In this document: piece after piece, positions 7,648-16,923 of the stretch
Position numbering within the stretch: position 1 is the first letter of the stretch
How the letters are laid out: each line of letters starts with the position of its first letter
Origin: an uncultured Pseudomonadota bacterium
GTDB taxonomy: Bacteria; Myxococcota_A; UBA796; UBA9615
Assembly: GCA_937891735.1 (NCBI GenBank)
Contig: CALAGR010000066.1
Coordinates: 1-36,874 of the forward strand
Length of the DNA: 36,874 bases
Direction of reading: 5' to 3'
Notes under the pieces: model-generated
Seen by the model: the letters and a program-made list of their open reading frames with translations, nothing else
What the model was told of the DNA's origin: nothing
Database searches by the model: none
Translations under genes and position numbers: made by a program

Positions 7648-8871
7648 ATGCCCCGCGTTTCGGTTCGTTCCCTCCCCTTGCTCCTGCTCGCCGCAGCGGC
7701 CCTGGGCCCGTCCCCGGTCCTGGCCGACGACGCCCCGCCGACCGAGGCGCGCGGCCACTACGACCCGACGGCCATTCCGTCCCGCTCGTCGCTGTTCCAG
7801 TCCATCGGCGCGTCGTCCGCCCGGACGTTCGAGGCGGTCGAGAAGGCCCTTGGCCGCACCGACGGCGCCCTGGCCAAGAGCGATCTGTCCGTGGCCCTGG
7901 CCCGGGACGCGGTGGATGGCGCCGCCTGGTCCCTGGCCAAGGCCCGGCTCGACTCCCGGTCCGAGACGTTCGCGTACGAGTTCAAGGGCACGCAGGCCCG
8001 GTTCGATCAGGTCGGCGCGGCATACGAAGACGCCTTCATGGCGGCCGTGGAGCGCGCGATCACGTCGCTGCAGAGCGAGAAGCCCGGCGCCATCCTGGAG
8101 TGCGTCCCCAAGCCGCAATCGGCGCTCGATTCCCTCGCCGGAGGCGGCCCGGGAGGCGGGGACAGCGCGGCCCCGAGCTGTCCTGGAACCGACTTCACCG
8201 ATGAGATCGCCCGGCGCTGGGACGGCGACGACGCCCTCGAGGCGCGGCTGCTGGACATCGTGGGCGGCGAGCTCGGCCCGCTGGTGATCGGCACCGGGGC
8301 CGATGGCGCGCCGATGGAGTACGGCGGGGCCCTGGACTCCCGTGGGTGGCCGACCGTGTCCGCCTACGACGAACCGGACACCACCCTGGCGATCTCCGGT
8401 CACGGCGGCGCCTCGTGGCTGCACCCTGCGGACCTGAAGGTGAGCTTCCCCGAGCTGGCCGAGGCCCTGGACCGCATCGACGAACTCGCGACCGAGTCCC
8501 GCGCCACCCTGAGCGAGGCGGCGGCGACGCTGCCCCGCGACGAGTCCGGCCGTCTGCTGCAGGACGAGCCCACCCAGGCTCGGGTGGGGGCCATCCAGAC
8601 CCGCGCCAAGGGGATCCGCGTGTTCACCGAGGACGCCCGCGCCTCCGTGGGTGCCACCCTCTGGGAGGCCCTGAACAAGGGGCGCAAGAAGGGCAAGAAG
8701 GACGGCTGGTCCGACGTCGGCGTGTGCCTGAACCCGCCTGCCTTCGGCGGGTGCGAGGGCGCGGACGTGACCGACGCGGTCGGCGCGTTCCTCGCCGGCG
8801 ACAAGAAGCTGCAGGCGGCCCTCACCGAGCTGCACCAGGGGCTGTCCGCGCCGGACACCAGCCTGCAGTAG
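7648..8871 (+). CDS. Secreted protein of unknown function, 407 residues
   Basis: I do not recognise this protein. The ATG at 7648 has GGAG 7 bases upstream. Residues 1-26 form a signal peptide (RSLPLLLLAAAALGPSP, cleavage after VLA), so it should be exported. The mature part is mostly predicted helix rich in Ala, Glu and Arg (about 45-145), then a Gly-rich break (GGGPGGG), a middle segment with GHGGASWLHP, and a second helical stretch (265-345) ending in a Lys-rich KGRKKGKKDGW. Four cysteines (C152, C178, C360, C369) could form disulfides. It has no lipobox and no membrane helix after the signal. It diverges from the lolC operon and ends 7 bases before the convergent prfB stop. Export plus position allows a guess at an envelope role, no more. 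Confidence 0.75.
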   Translation: MPRVSVRSLPLLLLAAAALGPSPVLADDAPPTEARGHYDPTAIPSRSSLFQSIGASSARTFEAVEKALGRTDGALAKSDLSVALARDAVDGAAWSLAKARLDSRSETFAYEFKGTQARFDQVGAAYEDAFMAAVERAITSLQSEKPGAILECVPKPQSALDSLAGGGPGGGDSAAPSCPGTDFTDEIARRWDGDDALEARLLDIVGGELGPLVIGTGADGAPMEYGGALDSRGWPTVSAYDEPDTTLAISGHGGASWLHPADLKVSFPELAEALDRIDELATESRATLSEAAATLPRDESGRLLQDEPTQARVGAIQTRAKGIRVFTEDARASVGATLWEALNKGRKKGKKDGWSDVGVCLNPPAFGGCEGADVTDAVGAFLAGDKKLQAALTELHQGLSAPDTSLQ

Positions 8872-8878
8872 CGGGGCC

Positions 8879-10010
8879 CTACGCCTCGTCCGAGGCGTCC
8901 TCGTGGCCGGCCTGCTGGCTCAGCCAGGCCTTCATGAACGGGTTGAGGTCCCCATCCAGGACGGCGGTGACGTTGCCGGTCTCGTGGTTCGTTCGCAGGT
9001 CCTTGACCATCTGGTAGGGCTGCAACACGTAGCTGCGGATCTGGCTGCCCCACTCGATCTTCTGCTTCGGCGCGGCCTTCGCCTCAGCCGCCGCGGCGGC
9101 CTCCTCCTTCAGGTAGCGGTACAGCCGGGCCCGCAGCACCTTCATCGCGGTGGCCTTGTTCTTGTGCTGGCTCCGCTCGTTCTGGCACTGCACCACGATC
9201 CCGGTGGGGTTGTGGGTGATGCGGACCGCAGAGTCGGTCGTGTTGACGTGCTGCCCACCGGCGCCGCTGGAGCGGTACGTGTCGATGCGCAGGTCGTCGG
9301 TCTTGATGTCGACATGGATCTCCTGATCCACGTCGGGATAGGCCAGCACCGCGGCGAACGCGGTCTGTCGCCGGTTCTGGCTGTCGAAGGGGCTGATGCG
9401 CACGAGCCGGTGCACGCCACCTTCGGAGCGCAGGTACCCGAACGCGTACTCGCCCTCGATCTGCAGGGTCGCGGACTTGATGCCCGCTTCCTCGCCGTCC
9501 TGCCGGTCGAGGATCTTGACCGTGTGCCCCGCGGCCTCAGCCCAGCGGATGTACATGCGCAGGAGCATCTCGGCCCAGTCCTGGGCGTCGGTGCCCCCGG
9601 CCCCGGCGTTGATCTCGACGATGGCGGAGCAGGCGTCGTCATCTCCGCCCAGGAGCGTCTGCAGCTCGAGGCGCGCGATGTCCGCCTCGATTCCGGGCAC
9701 GGCTCGGGCCGCCTCCTCCGCGAACTCCACCTCGTCTTCCTCGATGGCCAGCTCGAGGGCCACGGTGGCGTCCTCCAGCTTGTCGAGGATGGCCTGCCAG
9801 GAGCCCACCACGCGCTCGTGGCGGGACTTCTCCTGCATGAGCTTGCGGGCGCGCTCGGCGTCTGCCCAAAGCTCCGGATCCCCGGACACGCCGGTCAGTC
9901 GATCGATCTCCTCGCGTCGGGCGTCGACGTCAAAGATGCCCCCGGAGCTGGGTGAGACGAACTCCGAGGTTCTGCAGGGTCGACTTCAGATCATCCAGCA
10001 TCTGGGCCAT
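8879..10010 (-). CDS. prfB: Peptide chain release factor 2, with programmed +1 frameshift
   Basis: Recognises UGA and UAA stop codons and triggers peptide release. Translation starts at ATG 10010 (AAAGGA upstream, 6-base spacing) and reads 26 codons ending LRGHL, then an in-frame TGA at 9930-9932. The frame continues +1 from GAC (DVDARREEIDRL) for a further 350 residues, giving 376 in total, normal for RF2. The second part carries the anticodon-like SPF (RISPFDSQNRRQT) and the catalytic GGQ (SSGAGGQHVNTTDSAVR). The start lies one base after the ybeY stop, so the two are coupled. A single reading frame predicts only the 336-residue piece from 9889; that is not the real protein. Confidence 0.96.
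9929..9944 (-). promoter_or_regulatory. prfB programmed +1 frameshift site
   Basis: Read on the minus strand the site is CGG GGG CAT CTT TGA C. This is the classical RF2 autoregulatory signal: a Shine-Dalgarno-like GGGGG run 3 bases before the slippery CTT, followed by the poor terminator TGA C. Low RF2 slows termination at the UGA, the ribosome slips +1 on CUU, and full-length RF2 is made. Spacing matches the E. coli site (AGG GGG TAT CTT TGA C). Confidence 0.95.
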
Positions 10011-10011
10011 G

Positions 10012-10500
10012 TCAGTTCCTTTCGATGGGGTCGCGGAGGGTACCGGCTCGACCCAGACCCGTCCAGAGACCCTGCTCAGCGGCCTCCATCGCGGTGCGCT
10101 CCTCGTCGTCGAGGTGGTCGTGCCCCAGCAGGTGCAGCAGGCCATGGATGAGCAGGAAGACCAGCTCGTCCTGAAGGAGCCAACGCTGCTCGTCGCGCCT
10201 TCGGGCCGCGGTCTGCACCGAGATCACCACGTCGCCGAGCACCGGGCCCTCCTCCAGGGGGAAGGACAGCACGTCGGTGGCCGCATCCACCTGCCGCCAC
10301 TGCGCGTTCAGGGGCCGGATGGTGGCGTCGTCGGTCAGCAGGATCGACAGCTCCAGGCACTCGCCGTCCGGAGCCAGCTGCGGGGCGAGCAGGCTCAGCA
10401 GCCGGTGCGCGGCGGCGGCCAGGGTCGGGCCTTCGAGGGCCGCCAGGTCCCCATCGACGGCGCCCTCGAAGCGCCAGTCGACGACGTGCTCAGCCGCCAT
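10012..10500 (-). CDS. ybeY: Endoribonuclease YbeY, rRNA maturation factor
   Basis: Metal-dependent RNase acting in 16S rRNA 3'-end maturation and ribosome quality control. The signature HGLLHLLGHDH at 119-129 provides the three zinc-binding His (119, 123, 129). The upstream LNAQWRQVDAATDVLSFP matches the family motif around TDVLSFP. ATG 10500 gives 162 residues, near the usual 150-160, and overlaps the pgpH end by 11 bases. Longer in-frame starts lie inside pgpH and add nothing family-like. The phoH-pgpH-ybeY order is a recurring bacterial cluster. Confidence 0.94.
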   Translation of the reverse strand: MAAEHVVDWRFEGAVDGDLAALEGPTLAAAAHRLLSLLAPQLAPDGECLELSILLTDDATIRPLNAQWRQVDAATDVLSFPLEEGPVLGDVVISVQTAARRRDEQRWLLQDELVFLLIHGLLHLLGHDHLDDEERTAMEAAEQGLWTGLGRAGTLRDPIERN

Positions 10501-13024
10501 CGACGGAGGTGTCCCCAGCGTCGCTGATGTCCACCGGCTCCGGGGGCAGCCCGACGGGCTCGGGTCGGGCGATCGCATCCGGGTTGGGGGTCATCGGCGG
10601 GAGCTCGAGCGTGATCGAGCTGGCCGGCAATCCGCGCGCACGGGTCTGCTTTCCGCCCGGCGGCGCGGGGTACTCGATGCGGTGGTGGTGGATGCCCAGG
10701 AGCACCTGGACGAAGGTGTCGCTGGCCGTGTGCAGGTCGCGCAGGGTCAGCGGACACTCGTCGAGCTGGCCGTCGGCGACGCACTTGTTGAGGATCTTCT
10801 GGACCCGGGCGGAGATGGCGCCCTGGGAGTGGGTCTTGAGGGACCGGGTGGCAGCCTCGACGCCGTCGGCGAGCATCATGATGGCCGCCTCCTTCGTCTG
10901 GGGCTTGGGTCCCGGGTAGCGGTAGTCGCTCTCGTTGATCTCGCCCTTGTCCGGATCCGCCTGCTGCACGGCCTTGTTGTAGAAGAAGCCCACCAGCGAG
11001 GTGCCGTGGTGCTGCGGGATCATGTCGATCAGCGGCTCGGGCAGCTTGTGCTTGCGGCCCAGCTCGATCCCCTCCTTGACGTGGCTGACGATCACCAGCG
11101 CCGACATCGACGCGCTCAGGCGGTCGTGGATGTTGTCCGTGTCCCGCTGGTTCTCGATGAAGTACTGGGGCTTGAGGGACTTGCCGATGTCATGGAAGTA
11201 CGCCCCGACCCGCACCAGCAGGCTGTTTGCGCCGATCGCGTCCGCGGCGGCCTCCGCGAGGGAGCCCACGACCATGGAGTGGTGGTACGTCCCGGGCGCC
11301 TTGACGATCATCTCCCTCATCAGCGGGTGGTTCAGGTTGCTGAGCTCGAGCAGCTTGCTGTCCGTCACGAAGCCCAAGGTCTCGAACATCGGCGCGAGCC
11401 CCACGGCCAGCACCCCCGACATCACGCCGCCCAGCAGCGCGAACACGATGTGGAACAGCGGCGCGGTCAGCTCGCCGCCGAACAGGCCCGGACCGTTGGT
11501 TCCCGACAGGATCACGAGGTCCAGCGCGATCACGACCGCGACGTTGGCCAGGGCCGCGACCAGCCCCGCGCGGATCAGCCGCCCCCGCTCGTGGGCCTTG
11601 CCCAGCCCCGCCACCGCGGCCAGCGTCGACACGACGTAGAACACGCCCAGGAGCAGCCCTCCGTCCTGCACCACCGCGCAGCACACCCCCGCGAGCACCC
11701 CCCAGGCGGCCGCGGTCACCGTGTTCATCAGGGTGCGCAGCAGGACTCCGCCGACGGCGACGGGCACGAGGTACTGGAACGCGCTGGACGGAACCCGCCC
11801 CGCCGCGTCCGCCATCGCCCCGCCTCCCAGCGCGTTCGCCAGGGCCGACAAGGCCACCACGAACAGGAGCAGCGCGGCCATCGCCAGCAGATCGTTGTAC
11901 CGGCGCCGGAACCCCGGCAGGAAGCGCTCGGAGAAGCGCGCGAACAGCGCCACCAGGATCGCCAGGAGCAGCGTCAACGACGCCATGTGCACGGCCGGGA
12001 TGTAGCCGCCGGCCTCGGCGTTCATGCGCTCGATGACCTTGAGATCCCAAGGGGTGACCGGCTCCCCGGAGCGCAGGATGACCTGGCCGCGCTGGTAGCT
12101 GGTGGTCACCGGTGCCACCGCGGCGGCCGCGAGCTCGCGCCGGACCTCGGTCTCCGAGGCGTTGAAGCGCAGGTTCGGGACCGACAGGGCCCGGGCGATG
12201 GTCACGATGGACGCGATCTGCGGCGCGGGGCGGTCGGAGAAGTCGGCCTGCGCCGTCCGGGTGATCGTGTTCTTCGCCTGCCGCAGGTCCACGATGGAGC
12301 GGAAGTCGTCGAGGAGGAACTCGGTCCGCGAACTCCCTTCGATGCGCTGCACCGTGATGCTGCCCGAGGAGGGCAGCCGGTCCAGATCGAGCACGATGTA
12401 GTCGCTCATGGCGACCCGGACGAGCTCCTTGATGTCCCTCTGGGTGGACGCCGACCATCCGGAGGCCTGCAGGTTGGCGAGATCGATCTCGCTCAGCTGG
12501 ACTCCGAGCTCGTCCTGGAAGGTCTCGGCCTGCTTCTCCAGGGCGACGGGGTCGACCCCGACCGGGGGCCTGTCCATGCCTCCGGCGCCGTCCGGCCCCT
12601 CCTCGTCGTCCGGCGTGCCGGCGTTCTGCGGCGTGCTCGGCAGCGGCGGGGGCTGCGACGCGAGGAAGGTGCGCATGTCCGTGAACGCCTTGTCCACATG
12701 CTGCAGCGTGGTCCGCGCGAGCAGGACATCGTGCTCGAAGAGCGGGGGAGTGGCCCGTCGGGCCTGCTCCTGCTTGTCTGCCGTGACCTCCTGGTCGACC
12801 ACGACCAGCTGCTTCTCGGCGCGAATGTCCTTGGGGGCGATGTCCCCGAGGCCCAGCCCCGCGGTGCCCGCCCGGGGGGTCCAGTCCACCATGAAGGCAG
12901 CCACCGCCGCCCCCGTGACGAGGGCCAGCAGGATCCGGGCGGCGACGGGGCTACGCACCACGAAGCCGAGGCGCACACCCTCCTCGTTGGGGCCGGTCCT
13001 GCGCTTGTTGCGGGTGTTCGCCAT
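10490..13024 (-). CDS. pgpH: PgpH/YqfF-type 7TM-HD membrane phosphohydrolase
   Basis: Matches the 7TMR-HDED family, whose Listeria member PgpH hydrolyses the second messenger c-di-AMP. Order in 844 residues: cytoplasmic N-tail, membrane helix (about 29-46), large extracytoplasmic domain (50-340) with a Pro/Gly/Asp-rich insert around 123-158, a block of membrane helices (about 345-545), then the cytoplasmic HD domain. HD residues: HHS at 581-583, FHDIGK at 610-615, later PQHHGT and MLADGVEAATRS. This full set suggests an active metal hydrolase. The C-tail after about 765 is Pro-rich. The start is 3 bases after the phoH stop. The c-di-AMP substrate is inferred from the family; no cyclase is in the window. 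Confidence 0.9.
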   Translation of the reverse strand: MANTRNKRRTGPNEEGVRLGFVVRSPVAARILLALVTGAAVAAFMVDWTPRAGTAGLGLGDIAPKDIRAEKQLVVVDQEVTADKQEQARRATPPLFEHDVLLARTTLQHVDKAFTDMRTFLASQPPPLPSTPQNAGTPDDEEGPDGAGGMDRPPVGVDPVALEKQAETFQDELGVQLSEIDLANLQASGWSASTQRDIKELVRVAMSDYIVLDLDRLPSSGSITVQRIEGSSRTEFLLDDFRSIVDLRQAKNTITRTAQADFSDRPAPQIASIVTIARALSVPNLRFNASETEVRRELAAAAVAPVTTSYQRGQVILRSGEPVTPWDLKVIERMNAEAGGYIPAVHMASLTLLLAILVALFARFSERFLPGFRRRYNDLLAMAALLLFVVALSALANALGGGAMADAAGRVPSSAFQYLVPVAVGGVLLRTLMNTVTAAAWGVLAGVCCAVVQDGGLLLGVFYVVSTLAAVAGLGKAHERGRLIRAGLVAALANVAVVIALDLVILSGTNGPGLFGGELTAPLFHIVFALLGGVMSGVLAVGLAPMFETLGFVTDSKLLELSNLNHPLMREMIVKAPGTYHHSMVVGSLAEAAADAIGANSLLVRVGAYFHDIGKSLKPQYFIENQRDTDNIHDRLSASMSALVIVSHVKEGIELGRKHKLPEPLIDMIPQHHGTSLVGFFYNKAVQQADPDKGEINESDYRYPGPKPQTKEAAIMMLADGVEAATRSLKTHSQGAISARVQKILNKCVADGQLDECPLTLRDLHTASDTFVQVLLGIHHHRIEYPAPPGGKQTRARGLPASSITLELPPMTPNPDAIARPEPVGLPPEPVDISDAGDTSVDGG

Positions 13025-13027
13025 GGC

Positions 13028-14011
13028 TCAGTCCCTACCGCGCGGGGGGTCGCCCCGGCGGGTCCGCTCGGCGTCCTCGGCTTCGTACGCCTCGATGATC
13101 CGCTGCACCAGGGGGTGCCGCACGACATCGGAGCGATCGAACTCCACGAACGGGATCTCCTCGACGGACCGCAGGATGCGGCGCACCGCCAGCAGGCCCG
13201 AGCCGCTGCCGTGGGGCAGGTCGATCTGGGTGTGATCGCCGGTGATCACCGCCTGGCTCGCGACCCCCAGCCGGGTCAGGAACATCTTCATCTGGGCGGG
13301 CGTGGTGTTCTGGGCTTCGTCCAGGATGATGAAGGCCTGCTCCAGGGTGCGTCCGCGCATGAACGCCAGGGGCGCGATCTCGATGGTGCCCTGCTCGATG
13401 TACTTGGCGCAGCGCGCGGGCTCGAGCATGTCGTTCAAGGCGTCGTACAGGGGGCGCAGGTAGGGGTCGATCTTCTCGATCAGATCGCCGGGCAGGAAGC
13501 CGAGCTTCTCGCCCGCCTCGACCGCCGGCCGCGTCAGGATGATCTTGCGGGCCGTACCGGCGTTCAGCGCCGCCACGGCCATGGCCACCGCGAGGTAGGT
13601 CTTGCCCGTGCCCGCCGGACCGATGCCAAACACCACATCGTGGGTCCGGATCGCATCGACGTACTTCTTCTGGTTCGGCGAGCGCGGCGTGATCGGCTTG
13701 CGCCGGCTCGTAATGAGGATCGTGTCGCTCAACCAGTCCTTGATCGACGGCGTCTTGCCGTCCGCGAACTGCCCCGCGGCCTGGCCGATCTCGGCGGGAC
13801 CCAGGCGCTGGCCGGCCAGCGCGAGGTCCTCGATCTGACGCAGCAGGGCGGCCCCGGAGCGGCGCGCATCCTCAGGCCCGAACAAGCTCAGCACGTTGCC
13901 GCGCAGGCCGATCCTGAGCCCCAGCGCCTTCTCGATCACCTCGAGGTTGCCCCGCCCCCGTCCCGCGAGCTCCCGGACCAGATCGTTGTCTTCGATCTCG
14001 ACCTGGGTCAT
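13028..14011 (-). CDS. phoH: PhoH family ATPase (PhoL/YbeZ type)
   Basis: Cytoplasmic P-loop NTPase, commonly encoded next to YbeY and thought to act with it in RNA and ribosome metabolism. Walker A GPAGTGKT at 131-138, Walker B IILDEAQN around 228-235, RPAVEAGEKLGFLPGD and ITGDHTQIDLP are all family motifs. A KH-like N-terminal region (about 1-95) precedes the ATPase. The 327-residue length is typical. The start ATG 14011 has only a weak ribosome site (ACGAG). The gene heads the phoH-pgpH-ybeY-prfB run, 97 bases after the upstream secreted gene, so a promoter may lie in 14012-14108, though none is clear. A second, PIN-fused PhoH lies at 26452-27813. Confidence 0.94.
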   Translation of the reverse strand: MTQVEIEDNDLVRELAGRGRGNLEVIEKALGLRIGLRGNVLSLFGPEDARRSGAALLRQIEDLALAGQRLGPAEIGQAAGQFADGKTPSIKDWLSDTILITSRRKPITPRSPNQKKYVDAIRTHDVVFGIGPAGTGKTYLAVAMAVAALNAGTARKIILTRPAVEAGEKLGFLPGDLIEKIDPYLRPLYDALNDMLEPARCAKYIEQGTIEIAPLAFMRGRTLEQAFIILDEAQNTTPAQMKMFLTRLGVASQAVITGDHTQIDLPHGSGSGLLAVRRILRSVEEIPFVEFDRSDVVRHPLVQRIIEAYEAEDAERTRRGDPPRGRD

Positions 14012-14108
14012 CTCGTCATTGGCGGCAGGGCTGTCCGTCTGGTTGTCGGAAATGGGGGTCTTCCTCCCGCCAGGAACAGGGCGCCCGGCATGCCGGAGAC
14101 TACACCGT

Positions 14109-15710
14109 TCATCGCTGCACGAACACGAGCACCAGGAGCAGGCTCCCCGCCGGCTGTCCAGCGAATGGCTCGGCCGGTTGTCGGACCGCGAGGCCGACCT
14201 CGGAGTAGCTGGGATCGCGGGCGTGCGGGCGTCCCGAGGCCGCGTTGGGGTCGGTCGTGATGATCACGTCCACGGCCACCCCCAGGATGTTCTGCGCCGT
14301 GGCGGCGACCTCCTCGATGAGCGCCGCGCGGGCCGCCTCGTCCAGATCCAGCGCGCCCGCGGCCAGGACCTCGTCGGCGGTTCGGCCTGCGATGGCGTCC
14401 AGGTGCTCGCGCGCGGCCAGGGCGGGGATCCGGGCTGCCTCCCGGTCCGCCTGAAGCTGGGCGAGCACGAGGTCGCGCCATCCCCGGGCGGCGTCGAGGC
14501 GCGCCCGGGCCAACACGACGGACAGCCCCACCCCCCAGGCCTCCGGTCCATCCCCCCGCAGGGCCACCCCCACGGTGCCCAGCCCGTGGTCCCCGAGGAG
14601 GGCGAGCCGGGACGCGGGCTCGGACAGGAGCAGCGCCCAGGCGAGCAGCGGAGAGCCCGCCACGACGAGGAATTCCTCGGCTCCCAGCGCGGCGACCTGG
14701 TGGTCCATCAGCCGCTGGGCGATGCGCCCGGGAGCCCCACCGTCCACCGCCACGGTCGCTCCATCGCGGGCGGCGGGGGTCAGGGCGGACCAGCGGCGCG
14801 GCGTGGCCCGACGTTCGATCCAACGACGGGCGACCACCAGGCTCCACAGGGCCTCCTCCACAGCCGCCGCGTCCCCTGCATCGGGATCGCGGGCGGGCGC
14901 ACGCTCCGCGCCGAGGCTCCAGCTCGGGCGAGCGGGGGCCTGCTCCGACTCGCCCCGGGAGCCGAGCCCGTTGGGTCCGATCCCCAGCGGGTTGTCGGGA
15001 GCCGGCTGCACCGGCCCGGAAGCGGCGCGCCCCACCTGCCCGTCAGCGAACCAGATCGCGGCCAGGGTCGGACGACCGGCGGTGTGCACCTCCAGCTCGA
15101 AGACCCAGCGTCCGCTCAGCTCCGGGGTGGACGGATCGAACCGCCACGCGTCCCCGACGACCTGGTGTCGGCGCAGGCCGCGCTCCTGCACACGCCCCAT
15201 GGGATCGGTGACCACGAGGCGGGGCCGCGCGTCGGTGGGCAGCGTCACGGTGCCCGCTTCCTTGAACCGGGCGAGGCGTCGCACGAACACGAAGGCGACC
15301 GCCGTGCGCCGTCGTTCGGTCACCACCGCCACCGCGCCCACATCGACGGCGGTCCAGTCCACCGAGGTCCGAAGCAGCGGCCCCGCCGCGGCGTCGTCGG
15401 GGGCGTGCTGGCCCACGAGCACGAGCGTGTCGAATTCGGCGTCCCGTACGTCGTTGTCCCACAGCGCCGAGCGGCCGACGGCGCGCCCCGTCACGCCGTC
15501 CAGCGCGGCGCGCGCGATGTCCTCCGCGGCGGACCTCAGCTCCTCCTCCTCACGCAGCAGGACCGACTGCTTCGCGGCTTCCGCGTGCATCAGGGCGTGC
15601 AGTCGTGCCTCCGCGGTGGCGGCGCGTTCGGCCGCGGCGGGGCGGGCGAGCAGGCCGAGGCCGCACAGCACCACCAGGACAGCGGTGGCCACCTTGACCC
15701 GATCCATCAT
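14109..15710 (-). CDS. Secreted protein with CAP/SCP-like segments, function unknown
   Basis: The 533 residues start with a signal peptide (about 1-27, [14 protein letters not shown] core, then RPAAAER). I see three stretches resembling degenerate CAP/SCP domains. About 32-145 opens [13 protein letters not shown] and ends VDVGAVAVV...VAFVFVRR. About 283-400 has [19 protein letters not shown] then TVGVAL, close to the family pattern SPxHRxxxL...VGVG. About 410-533 opens [17 protein letters not shown] and ends [13 protein letters not shown]...LVLVFV. A beta-rich segment (about 150-225) and a Pro/Gly-rich linker (228-280) follow the first stretch. The active-site His and Glu of classical CAP proteins are not evident. 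The domain reading is inference from pattern. The gene diverges from ald and precedes phoH. Confidence 0.72.
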   Translation of the reverse strand: MMDRVKVATAVLVVLCGLGLLARPAAAERAATAEARLHALMHAEAAKQSVLLREEEELRSAAEDIARAALDGVTGRAVGRSALWDNDVRDAEFDTLVLVGQHAPDDAAAGPLLRTSVDWTAVDVGAVAVVTERRRTAVAFVFVRRLARFKEAGTVTLPTDARPRLVVTDPMGRVQERGLRRHQVVGDAWRFDPSTPELSGRWVFELEVHTAGRPTLAAIWFADGQVGRAASGPVQPAPDNPLGIGPNGLGSRGESEQAPARPSWSLGAERAPARDPDAGDAAAVEEALWSLVVARRWIERRATPRRWSALTPAARDGATVAVDGGAPGRIAQRLMDHQVAALGAEEFLVVAGSPLLAWALLLSEPASRLALLGDHGLGTVGVALRGDGPEAWGVGLSVVLARARLDAARGWRDLVLAQLQADREAARIPALAAREHLDAIAGRTADEVLAAGALDLDEAARAALIEEVAATAQNILGVAVDVIITTDPNAASGRPHARDPSYSEVGLAVRQPAEPFAGQPAGSLLLVLVFVQR

Positions 15711-15770
15711 TCGACTACGATCCGCCGCTCATTGGCGAAGCCCTGAGCTCGCCGTCCAAGGTGCCCTCGC

Positions 15771-15784
15771 TGCCAACCCTGGCA
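15771..15784. promoter_or_regulatory. Inverted repeat in the ald / CAP-like divergent region
   Basis: TGCCA ACCC TGGCA is a perfect 5-base inverted repeat in the 94-base region between the divergent starts at 15710 and 15805, about 20 bases before the ald ATG. It could be a half-site pair for a regulator or a small mRNA hairpin. No clear promoter elements flank it, and a repeat this short can arise by chance. Confidence 0.25.
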
Positions 15785-15804
15785 GACCCTATCGGAGCTC
15801 TTCG

Positions 15805-16923
15805 ATGATCATCGGCGTCCCCCAGGAGATCAAGCCCCAGGAGTCCCGCGTGGGGCTCGTCCCCTCCGGCGTGCAGGCGCTGACGGACCGCGGGCACACC
15901 GTGGTGGTCCAGTCAGGGGCCGGCGTGGGAGCCGGCGTGACCAACGAGGAATACGTGCGCCAGGGCGCGCGGATCGCGAGCACCGCCGCGCAGGTGTGGG
16001 GCGAGGCGGACCTCATCGTCAAGGTCAAGGAGCCCGTGGCCAACGAGAACGGCGACGAGTTCTCGATGATGCGCCCCGGGCAGGTGCTGTACACCTACCT
16101 GCACCTCGCGCCGGATCTCAAGCAGACCGAGCGGCTGCTCGCGGCGGACGTGATCGGCGTCGCCTACGAGACGATCGTGGGGCGGTCGGGCGACCTGCCG
16201 CTGCTGGTCCCGATGTCCGAGGTCGCGGGCCGCATGGCCGTGCAGGCCGGCGCGACGTGCCTCGAGAAGCCCCACGGCGGACGCGGGGTGCTGCTCGGCG
16301 GCGTGCCCGGCGTGGAGCCCGGCGTCATCGTGATCCTGGGCGGCGGCGTGGTGGGCCGGAACGCGGCGAAGATGGCCATCGGGCTCGGCGCAGAGGTATG
16401 GATCCTCGACGTCAACCTGGAGACCCTGCGCTACCTGGACGACATCTGGGGCTCCCACGTCAAGACCCTGTACAGCAACCACCTGAACATCGAGAAGGCG
16501 CTCCGCCGGGCGGATCTGCTCATCGGAGCGGTCCTGATCCCCGGCGCGAAGGCCCCGCACCTGGTGACCCGCGACATGCTGTCCCTGATGAAGGAGGGAT
16601 CGGTGATCGTGGACGTGGCGGTGGACCAGGGCGGCTGCGTCGAGACGACTCACGCCACCACTCACGCCGACCCCGTCTACACCGTGGACAACGTCGTTCA
16701 CTACGGCGTCGCCAACATGCCGGGTGCGGTGTCGCGCACCTCCACGTTCGCCCTGACCAACGCCACGCTGTACTACCTGCTGCGCCTCGCGGACATGGGC
16801 GTGGAGGAGGCCGTGCGCAGCACGCCGGGGCTTCGACCGGGCCTGAACGTGTACCGGGGCTCCGTGACGTACCAGGCGGTGGCAGAGGCTCACGGCCTGC
16901 CGGTCGCCAACCTTCCGTTCTAG
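15805..16923 (+). CDS. ald: Alanine dehydrogenase
   Basis: NAD-dependent interconversion of L-alanine with pyruvate and ammonia. ATG 15805 has GGAG 7 bases upstream; the product is 372 residues, the usual length. R15 and K75 fit the pyruvate-binding residues. TYLHLA carries the catalytic His (H100) and VDVAVDQGG the catalytic Asp (D274), both four beyond His96/Asp270 of the mycobacterial enzyme. [15 protein letters not shown] is the NAD-binding glycine loop, and [18 protein letters not shown] is the conserved C-terminal block. A single-gene plus-strand unit, divergent from the CAP-like gene; its TAG stop overlaps the stop of the convergent gene. Regulation by an Lrp-type protein is common for ald but not shown here. 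Confidence 0.97.
   Translation: MIIGVPQEIKPQESRVGLVPSGVQALTDRGHTVVVQSGAGVGAGVTNEEYVRQGARIASTAAQVWGEADLIVKVKEPVANENGDEFSMMRPGQVLYTYLHLAPDLKQTERLLAADVIGVAYETIVGRSGDLPLLVPMSEVAGRMAVQAGATCLEKPHGGRGVLLGGVPGVEPGVIVILGGGVVGRNAAKMAIGLGAEVWILDVNLETLRYLDDIWGSHVKTLYSNHLNIEKALRRADLLIGAVLIPGAKAPHLVTRDMLSLMKEGSVIVDVAVDQGGCVETTHATTHADPVYTVDNVVHYGVANMPGAVSRTSTFALTNATLYYLLRLADMGVEEAVRSTPGLRPGLNVYRGSVTYQAVAEAHGLPVANLPF

Noticed and set aside
14085..14096. Perfect palindrome CCGGCATGCCGG between phoH and the CAP-like gene
   Set aside because: With no loop and no T-run it is a poor terminator, and a 12-base GC palindrome is not rare at this composition. No second copy was noticed.
10277..14260. Plus-strand reading frame of 1,327 codons
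   Set aside because: It lies opposite ybeY, pgpH and phoH, which have clear motifs. It is rich in Arg, His, Gly and Asp as expected for an antisense frame in GC-rich DNA, and shows no domain.
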